Origin: Mesorhizobium amorphae
Lineage (GTDB): Bacteria > Pseudomonadota > Alphaproteobacteria > Rhizobiales > Rhizobiaceae
Direction of reading: 5' to 3'
Length of the DNA: 57,603 bases
NCBI GenBank assembly: GCA_003240775.1
Contig: QFNI01000022.1
Coordinates: 1 to 57,603, forward strand
Shown here: one piece after another, positions 52,651 through 57,603 of the stretch
Layout: every line of letters begins with the position of its first letter
Numbering within the stretch: position 1 is the stretch's first letter
The notes under the pieces: generated by a model
What the model saw: the letters and a program-made list of their open reading frames with translations, nothing else
What the model was told of the DNA's origin: nothing
The model's database searches: none
Translations under genes and position numbers: made by a program

Positions 52651-52871
52651 GGGCACCGGCTCTCCTTCGGTGGTCGGGCCCACAGTGGGCGGTGCCGAAA
52701 CTAGCGGCACAGGCCGGGGAGTCCAGTTGCCGGTCCGCACCTTTGCGGGCTTGTCCCGCATTGCGTCAGAGTGCCTGCAGGCTCCGTTGCGTAACGCGCC
52801 CGCAAGCCATTGAAGGCAATGGAGAACGCTGGCAGCGCCCCGGCGATGTCGCGGTGCAGCACATTTTTTGC

Positions 52872-52899
52872 TTGTTTGCGCCACACCAACGCCTAGACT
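52872..52899 (+). promoter_or_regulatory. Candidate promoter of the 28-residue membrane peptide gene
   Basis: TTGTTT and TAGACT are 16 bases apart, and a start near 52906 would leave a leader of about 26 bases to the ATG. TTGCTT at 52868 is a less well spaced alternative -35. Confidence 0.4.
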
Positions 52900-52931
52900 T
52901 TGCCATCAGTCTTAACGAGGGCAAGAACGGA

Positions 52932-53018
52932 ATGGGACTGGCAAAACCCCTGAATGCGCTTGCGCTGTGTGCGGCCATCACCTTCGTGGGTGCGCTGATG
53001 ATCGGCGCTCTGCCTTGA
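52932..53018 (+). CDS. 28-residue single-pass membrane peptide
   Basis: A 29-codon frame begins with ATG after a GAGG element (52917-52920). The peptide has a short polar start (MGLAKPLN) and then one hydrophobic helix, residues 9-27, with a final Pro. It stands alone between a candidate promoter and a strong terminator, which supports a real small gene rather than chance. No family was recognised. A small regulatory RNA using the same promoter and terminator is the alternative. Confidence 0.5.
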   Translation: MGLAKPLNALALCAAITFVGALMIGALP

Positions 53019-53049
53019 GCGAACCTGCCTGATAGAGACGAACAGTAAG

Positions 53050-53076
53050 AAGGCCGCCGGAACTCCCGGCGGCCTT
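53050..53076. terminator. Bidirectional terminator between the membrane peptide gene and metF
   Basis: AAGGCCGCCGG and CCGGCGGCCTT form an 11-pair stem around AACTC, followed on the plus strand by a C/T-rich tract and on the minus strand by CTTACTGTT. It serves the small plus-strand gene and the minus-strand metF, which ends at 53083. Confidence 0.8.
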
Positions 53077-53082
53077 CCTCTT

Positions 53083-54006
53083 TCAGGCCGCCTGCGCCTG
53101 CTCGGCCTCAGCCGATTGCTGCGCACGGATGCCGATCATGTGGCAGATGGCAAAGGACAGGTCCGCCCGGTTCATGGTGTAGAAGTGGAAATCGCCCACG
53201 CCGCGCTCCACGAGGTCCAACACCTGCTCGGCCGCGACGGCGGCGGCCACCAGCATGTGCGTCTGCGGATCCTTTTCCAGCCCCTCGAAGCGTTCGGCGA
53301 GCCAGACCGGCACATGCGCGCCCGCCTTGGCGGAAAAGTTCGCCACCTGCGCGAAATTGTGCACGGGCAGAATGCCCGGCACGATGGGAATGAGGATGCC
53401 CGCCCTCCGCACACGCTCCACGAAGCGCTCGTAGAGGTCGTTGTCGAAGAAGAACTGCGTTACCGCCCGGGTCGCGCCCGCGTCCACCTTGCGCTTGAGC
53501 ATCTCTATGTCGGTTGCGAAATCCGGGCTCTCGGGATGCTTCTCGGGGTAGGCGGACACCGACACGTCGAGATCGCCCTGCGCCTTGATGGCCGCCGTCA
53601 ACTCCGCTCCGTTGGCGTATCCGCCCTCATGCGGGGCGTACTGGCTCCCTACGCCGTCCGAGGGGTCGCCGCGCAGCGCAACGAAGCGCTTCACGCCCAT
53701 CGCCACGAAGTCCGCGATCACCGCGTCCACCTGCGCACGGTCGGCGTCCACGCAGGTCAGGTGGGCGGCGGCACTCAGGTTGGTCTCCGTCAATAGCCTG
53801 CGCAGCGTCCGCTGCGTGCGTTCGCGCGTCGAGCCTCCTGCGCCATAGGTCACCGAAACGAAGTCGGGCTTGAGCGGGGCCAGCCGCTTCACCGTCTGCC
53901 AGAGCTTGGCCTCCATCTCGTCGTTCTTGGGCGGAAAGAACTCGAACGACACCCGAACCTTGTCGCCGATGTCGGGGCGGCGCGAGAGGCGGAAATTGGC
54001 GTTCAT
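53083..54006 (-). CDS. metF: 5,10-Methylenetetrahydrofolate reductase
   Basis: MetF reduces methylene-THF to methyl-THF, the methyl donor for methionine synthase. The 307-residue flavoprotein has VSFEFFPPKNDEME near residue 18, FVSVTYGAGGSTRERT, HLTCVDADR, ALRGDPSDG and FFFDNDLYERF, all of the family. Its ATG overlaps the stop of the regulator gene as ATGA, so regulator and enzyme form one operon. Confidence 0.96.
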   Translation of the reverse strand: MNANFRLSRRPDIGDKVRVSFEFFPPKNDEMEAKLWQTVKRLAPLKPDFVSVTYGAGGSTRERTQRTLRRLLTETNLSAAAHLTCVDADRAQVDAVIADFVAMGVKRFVALRGDPSDGVGSQYAPHEGGYANGAELTAAIKAQGDLDVSVSAYPEKHPESPDFATDIEMLKRKVDAGATRAVTQFFFDNDLYERFVERVRRAGILIPIVPGILPVHNFAQVANFSAKAGAHVPVWLAERFEGLEKDPQTHMLVAAAVAAEQVLDLVERGVGDFHFYTMNRADLSFAICHMIGIRAQQSAEAEQAQAA

Positions 54007-54995
54007 GCGATTTCCCCTTGTGCCATTGCAGGAGCGGCGACCAGGATCCTCGGGTCGAGGCCGATCCATATCGTCACAACAAGCCCCGCTTCGCCTTCCG
54101 GCTCCACCCGCAGCGTCTTTTCTGTGCTGAGCCCGGCCTCCGCAAACCATTCGGCGATCTGGCGGTCGCTGAAGCCCAGCCGCAAATGGGCGTGTTCCTC
54201 GCGCAGGAATTCGAGCGCGTGCGGCGCGAAGTCTACGATGGCGAGCCGCCCCGCCGGCCGCAACAGCTTCGCCGCCTCGCGGATCGCTGCCTGCGGATCG
54301 TCGAGATAGTGGAGCACCTGATGCATGGTGACGAGGTCGAACGCGTTGCGCTCGACGGGCGCCGCAAACAAATCGCCTTGCCGCACCTGGGCGTGCGTGA
54401 TGCCTGCGCGGTCGAGATTGGCGCGTGCGACCGCCAGCATCTCGCGCGACTGGTCGAGCCCCACACCGCGCCGGAAGAGCGGCGCAAAGATTTCAAGCAT
54501 CCGCCCCGTGCCGGTGCCGAGATCGAGCATGGCCTGGAAAGGCCGCGTACCCACAGCATCTAGCAGCGCGCGCTCCACCGCCGCGTCGGGCGCATGCAGC
54601 GAGCGGATGGCGTCCCACCCCTCTGCGTTGCGGCTGAAATAATCCGCAGCTCGTGTCTGCCGCCGCAGCTTCACCGCTGAAAGCCGCTCGCGGTCGCGCA
54701 CGAGCTGGCCGTCGTCGCGGCTTACCCGCGCGAGAAGATCGGCCACGATCTCGCGGTCGTCGCCCGTGTCGGCCATTCGAAAGAAGGCCCAGGAGCCTTC
54801 CTGATAGCGCTCGATCAGGGCAGCTTCCGACAGCAGCTTGAGATGGCGCGAAACGCGCGGCTGCGACTGGTTGAGGATTTCGGTGAGATCGGAGACCGTA
54901 AGATCGCCTTGAGCCAGAAGTGCGAGGATGCGCAGCCGGCTGGTTTCGGCAATGGTCTTCAAACGCTCCACGAAGCGGCCGAGTGAGTTTGTCAC
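54003..54995 (-). CDS. ArsR-family regulator fused to a SAM-dependent methyltransferase domain (SahR-like)
   Basis: The 330-residue protein has an ArsR winged-helix domain (1-95, with LTEILNQSQPRVSRHLKLL as the recognition helix) and a class I methyltransferase domain (about 130-300, SAM-binding LDLGTGTGRMLE near 156-167). No ArsR metal-binding cysteines are seen. Such fusions beside metF in alphaproteobacteria resemble SahR, which senses S-adenosylhomocysteine and represses methionine-cycle genes. It starts with GTG 54995, with AGGAGG 5 bases upstream. A near-palindrome lies 16 bases upstream of the start. Confidence 0.9.
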   Translation of the reverse strand: MTNSLGRFVERLKTIAETSRLRILALLAQGDLTVSDLTEILNQSQPRVSRHLKLLSEAALIERYQEGSWAFFRMADTGDDREIVADLLARVSRDDGQLVRDRERLSAVKLRRQTRAADYFSRNAEGWDAIRSLHAPDAAVERALLDAVGTRPFQAMLDLGTGTGRMLEIFAPLFRRGVGLDQSREMLAVARANLDRAGITHAQVRQGDLFAAPVERNAFDLVTMHQVLHYLDDPQAAIREAAKLLRPAGRLAIVDFAPHALEFLREEHAHLRLGFSDRQIAEWFAEAGLSTEKTLRVEPEGEAGLVVTIWIGLDPRILVAAPAMAQGEIA

Positions 54996-55010
54996 AACGC
55001 CTCCTAGAAG

Positions 55011-55032
55011 GACATAAAGATATGCTTATGTC
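55011..55032. promoter_or_regulatory. Near-perfect 22-base palindrome, probable autoregulatory operator of the metF operon
   Basis: GACATAA at 55011-55017 and TTATGTC at 55026-55032 are perfect inverse complements, and an ATAT lies at the centre; 18 of 22 positions are symmetric. It is directly upstream of the ribosome site of the ArsR-methyltransferase gene, so a dimer bound there would block the metF operon promoter. It also overlaps the region upstream of the divergent DUF2293 gene. Confidence 0.65.
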
Positions 55033-55092
55033 ATGTGGGATCGGGATGCAAGGGTGCTTGCCGTCGGAGTCCGCGCGCGAGGCGGAAGTCCA

Positions 55093-55413
55093 GTGAAGAG
55101 TGCTGCTTCCACCGGCCGCCAGCGCGCGGTCGCCAAGGCGCTCACCGCACTTCTGCCGATGGCGCCCTATTCCGACATAGAGCGCATCCGGATCGACGCA
55201 GGGGCGATCCATCTGCGCGCCCTGCCCCCGTCGGTCGCCGTCTGGCTCGCCACGGTGGCCCATGTGCGCCACCAGCACACCGACTACGACACGCTGCTCG
55301 CCGAAGGTTACGACCGCGATTCCGCGCGCTTCTTCGTGGTCGATGCGACGAACCGCGTGCTCACCACTTGGCGCGCGACGCGCCTGCTCGACCCTGATGA
55401 GGATGAGAACTGA
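55093..55413 (+). CDS. DUF2293 domain protein
   Basis: The 106-residue protein matches DUF2293, a family of unknown function, with ALLPMAPYSDIERIR, HVRHQHTDYDTLL and YDRDSARFFV. The many His, Arg and Asp residues suggest nucleic acid or nucleotide binding but this is a guess. GTG 55093 is preferred because GAGGCGGA lies upstream and the family similarity starts soon after; an in-frame ATG at 55033 would start at the edge of the operator with no ribosome site. It is divergent from the metF regulator. Confidence 0.75.
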   Translation: MKSAASTGRQRAVAKALTALLPMAPYSDIERIRIDAGAIHLRALPPSVAVWLATVAHVRHQHTDYDTLLAEGYDRDSARFFVVDATNRVLTTWRATRLLDPDEDEN

Positions 55414-55417
55414 AGGT

Positions 55418-56023
55418 TCAGTAGATCCACTGCTCGGGTACGCGCAGCGAAACGGCCTCGTCGGCCGTGATCGTGCCGGGCTTTTCCACCCATGCGGTCA
55501 GCCCCCGCAGGCGCCGCGCAGCACGCGGAAACGCAAGCTCGGTCGCCTGCCTGTCCTCAACGCCCGCGCGCAAGGCGATCTGCCGCCCGGCATCGCGACA
55601 CGGCGCGTTCTGCCCATCCACCTTCAGCGTCACGCCGCCCGCAAAGAACATCAGCGTGCCGGAAGGCAGCATGGAGAGGTCGGGCACCCCATCGATCAGG
55701 AGGTTGGCGCCGATCCACTCGGCGCGCAGTTCTTCGAGGCCCATGGCTTTGGCGGTGGCGGCCAGCTCGTCGCCCGCCACGATCGTCAACTGGCGTTCGT
55801 TGCGCATTTCCGTGCCGCGCTTGTACCAGGGCTCGCGCGAGCCCGAGCGCCGCGTCAGGCCCGCATGCAGATCGCCCTCGATCCCCTCGAAGGTGAGCGG
55901 CAGCGCTTCCACGCGCTCGGTCTCGAAATGGTCGCTACGCGCCCAGAAAGCGCCGCTCACCACGCCCGAGAGCTTGCGCGCGGGCACGATCTTGCGGGTC
56001 TCGTCGGGCATGAACAGGCTCAT
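55418..56023 (-). CDS. MOSC domain protein
   Basis: The 201-residue protein is a MOSC (molybdenum cofactor sulfurase C-terminal) domain. The family's conserved cysteine is in QNAPCRDAGRQIA, and IEGDLHAGLTRRSG is the typical strand-turn. MOSC proteins handle sulfurated molybdenum cofactor in YiiM/MOSC-type detoxifying reductases; the partner here is unknown. Its ATG overlaps the stop of the KAS III-like gene by 4 bases. Confidence 0.88.
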   Translation of the reverse strand: MSLFMPDETRKIVPARKLSGVVSGAFWARSDHFETERVEALPLTFEGIEGDLHAGLTRRSGSREPWYKRGTEMRNERQLTIVAGDELAATAKAMGLEELRAEWIGANLLIDGVPDLSMLPSGTLMFFAGGVTLKVDGQNAPCRDAGRQIALRAGVEDRQATELAFPRAARRLRGLTAWVEKPGTITADEAVSLRVPEQWIY

Positions 56024-57144
56024 TGCTTGCGCAGCAGCGCCGCGCCGATGGAATAGCCCGCCCCAAAAGCGCAGAGCAGTCCGACTTCGCCGGGCTTGAG
56101 GTCGTCGCGGTGGCGCTCCAGCGCGATCACGGTTCCGGCGGCAGCCGTGTTGCCCAGCGTCTCCAGCACAGTCGGCGCCCTGTCCTCGTCGGCCTCATGG
56201 CCGAGCGCGAGCTTGAGGATCATAGCGTTCATGCGCGCATTGGCCTGATGCAACCAGAAGCGCCGCACGCCCTCGATGCCCACGCCATGCGCATCGAGGA
56301 ACTCGCTGATCACGCGGTTCACGCCATGCGAGACTTCCTTGAACACCCGGTTGCCCACCTGACGGATCAAGCTGCCCTCGGTATGCACCACGCTCGTGTC
56401 GTCTTCTGCCGTGCGCTGGAGATACCCGGTGTTCGAGCGGATGTTGTTCGAGAACTGCGTCCAGAGCGCCGTGTCTTCGATCACGAAGGTGCCGGGCCGC
56501 TCCTCCTCGCTCGCTTCCACCACCACGGCCACCGCCGCGTCACCGAAGATGAAATGCGTCTGCCTGTCGCGGAAATCGAGGTTGGGCGTGATGATCTCGG
56601 GCGTCACCACGAGCACGCGCCGATGCGCGCCCGAGCGCACGAGGTTGAAGGCGAGGTGGATGCCTGCCGCAGCCGACGCGCAGCCGAGCGACACGTCGAA
56701 GCCCGCACCGCCGGCACCCAGCGCGTGCTGGATCTCGATGGCGACCGCCGGAAACATGCGCTGAAGGTGCGAGGACGCGCAGATCACGAGATCGATGTCG
56801 CGGCCCGCGAGCCCGGCATCGCGCAGCGCGGCGTTGGCAGCCGCCAAACCGAACTCCGCCTGCACCGAAAGCTGTTCGTCGGGCCGTGCGGGAATGCGGG
56901 GCGCCATGCGCTCGGGATCGAGGATGCCGTCCGCGAACAGCACCCGACGCTCGCGAATGCCCGAGGCGTGCACGATGAACTCCGCGGCCGATGGCGATAG
57001 CTTGGATGCGGCCGGCGCGCGCTTGGCGTTCTCGGCATTCACCCAGGCGTTGAAGCAGTCCACCAACTCTTCATTGGTGATCACGGCCTGCGGAATTTCA
57101 ACGCCCAGACCGCTGATGACGACGCGCTGAAACCCGCTGCGCAT
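56020..57144 (-). CDS. Beta-ketoacyl-ACP synthase III-like enzyme (FabH2 type)
   Basis: The 374-residue thiolase-fold enzyme condenses an acyl-CoA primer with malonyl-ACP. The Cys-His-Asn triad is C155 (SLGCASAAAG), H299 (WLHQAN) and N332 (TLGNTAAAG). It is longer than FabH (about 320) because of an N-terminal insert at about 38-85 with FIVHASGIRERRVL and GILDPERM, as in Pseudomonas FabH2 (PA3286 type), which takes medium-chain acyl-CoA. ATG 57144 is used; the open frame extends to 57195. It is coupled to the MOSC gene. Confidence 0.88.
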   Translation of the reverse strand: MRSGFQRVVISGLGVEIPQAVITNEELVDCFNAWVNAENAKRAPAASKLSPSAAEFIVHASGIRERRVLFADGILDPERMAPRIPARPDEQLSVQAEFGLAAANAALRDAGLAGRDIDLVICASSHLQRMFPAVAIEIQHALGAGGAGFDVSLGCASAAAGIHLAFNLVRSGAHRRVLVVTPEIITPNLDFRDRQTHFIFGDAAVAVVVEASEEERPGTFVIEDTALWTQFSNNIRSNTGYLQRTAEDDTSVVHTEGSLIRQVGNRVFKEVSHGVNRVISEFLDAHGVGIEGVRRFWLHQANARMNAMILKLALGHEADEDRAPTVLETLGNTAAAGTVIALERHRDDLKPGEVGLLCAFGAGYSIGAALLRKQ

Positions 57145-57245
57145 GTGTACGCCCCGCCTACACGCACGAAGAACATCTCCGTGCCTCCGCCCCACTCGAT
57201 TGTGCGACTGCGAAGGCTCTACATCAGGCCGTCAAGATTTTGAAG

Positions 57246-57276
57246 AAAAAGCGATGCTTGCCCACAACAGGCAGGC
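57246..57276 (-). terminator. Candidate terminator of the response regulator gene
   Basis: On the minus strand GCCTGCC and GGCAAGC can pair with one mismatch around a 7-base loop, and a TTTTTC tract follows a few bases later. It is about 20 bases after the response regulator stop. Confidence 0.4.
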
Positions 57277-57296
57277 GCCTTGGGGAGTTGCCCCGT

Positions 57297-57603
57297 TCAC
57301 ACCTCCTTCGGCGTCACCGCCGAACGCAAGCCGAGCGCCACGTCGTCCAGCGTATAGGGCTTCTGCAGGATCGGCATGTGATGGAGGTCATCGGGCAGTC
57401 CGGCGCGGCCATAGCCGGTGGCAAACACGATGGGCATCCCGTGCTCGGCCAGCCGACGCGCGAAGGGAAACACCATCTGGCCGCCCACGTTCACGTCGAG
57501 GATCGCCACATCGGCATTAATGCCCTCGTCGAGCATCTTTTCCGCGCGGTCGAGCCGCATGGCCGGACCGACGATGGTGCAGCCGAGCTCGAACAGCATG
57601 TCC
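57297..57603 (-). CDS. Response regulator receiver domain protein, 5' end outside the window
   Basis: Only the last 102 or so codons are present; the gene continues past the window edge. The visible part is a CheY-like receiver: AILDVNVGG contains the phospho-acceptor Asp, FATGYG the conserved Thr-like switch position, and LQKPYT the conserved Lys. The protein seems to end with the receiver domain, so it may be a single-domain regulator, or an output domain may lie before it. Several Hyphomicrobiales single-domain regulators of this kind act in general stress or cell-cycle phosphorelays, but the partner cannot be told. Confidence 0.85.
   Translation of the reverse strand, partial: DMLFELGCTIVGPAMRLDRAEKMLDEGINADVAILDVNVGGQMVFPFARRLAEHGMPIVFATGYGRAGLPDDLHHMPILQKPYTLDDVALGLRSAVTPKEV

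Noticed and set aside
52651..52931. Possible riboswitch or attenuator in the long leader of the decarboxylase gene
   Set aside because: No convincing hairpin pair or known riboswitch core was seen; only an open frame without similarity.

Overview
The window is 57.6 kb of GC-rich chromosomal DNA from an alphaproteobacterium, most likely of the order Hyphomicrobiales (Rhizobiales). The grounds are the gene content and order: the alphaproteobacterial form of SspB, DUF4169 and ribbon-helix-helix genes in a row, an AsmA-type protein, CreA, DUF2293, rnpB next to an AmpD-like amidase, FtsA/FtsZ with a long FtsZ linker, and an ArsR-methyltransferase regulator beside metF. The genus cannot be told from the sequence alone. 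There is no rRNA, tRNA, insertion sequence, prophage or CRISPR array. Coding density is very high and no gap exceeds 300 bases. The sequence reads as stable core chromosome.

Layout. 1-17 kb is a mosaic of short operons on both strands: an AAA ATPase; sspB-DUF4169-RHH; a large AsmA-like protein; an FAD-linked dehydrogenase divergent from a hotdog thioesterase; a kinase-like fusion protein; a Tat-type metallophosphoesterase; a UvrD/PcrA helicase; a glycine/arginine/aspartate-rich BON protein; a DUF421 membrane protein; creA with a hexapeptide acetyltransferase; a small membrane protein with a SCO copper chaperone; prmA; and aminopeptidase P.

19.1-45.4 kb is one uninterrupted minus-strand block of 22 genes. 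It holds the division and cell wall (dcw) cluster in the order rsmH-ftsL-ftsI-murE-murF-mraY-murD-ftsW-murG-murC-murB-(molybdopterin-domain protein)-ddl-ftsQ-ftsA-ftsZ, followed by lpxC-bamD-recN-ligA-azlC-azlD. Together these make the peptidoglycan precursor from UDP-MurNAc to lipid II, build the divisome, and add the committed step of lipid A synthesis and an outer-membrane assembly lipoprotein. Most junctions overlap by 1-13 bases. MraZ is absent from its usual place in front of rsmH. A perfect TTAA-N7-TTAA site, the CtrA consensus, lies between ftsI and murE.

45.6-51.4 kb adds a transsulfuration-type PLP enzyme, the RNase P RNA gene (whose 3' end overlaps the end of that enzyme's reading frame), and further wall-remodelling genes: AmpD-like amidase, TerB/DnaJ protein, GH25 lysozyme and MltB-type transglycosylase. 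51.4-57.6 kb carries a type III-fold ornithine/lysine decarboxylase, a 28-residue membrane peptide with its own apparent promoter and terminator, metF with an ArsR-methyltransferase regulator and a near-palindromic operator, a DUF2293 gene, MOSC and KAS III-like genes, and the 3' part of a response regulator cut by the window edge.

No wholly new defence or mobile system was found. The most interesting points are regulatory and architectural: the rnpB/PLP-enzyme overlap with an rnpB promoter inside the amidase stop codon, the CtrA-like sites, the foreign gene inside the dcw cluster, the putative SahR-type operator, the tiny 28-residue gene, and the kinase/acyl-CoA-synthetase-like fusion.
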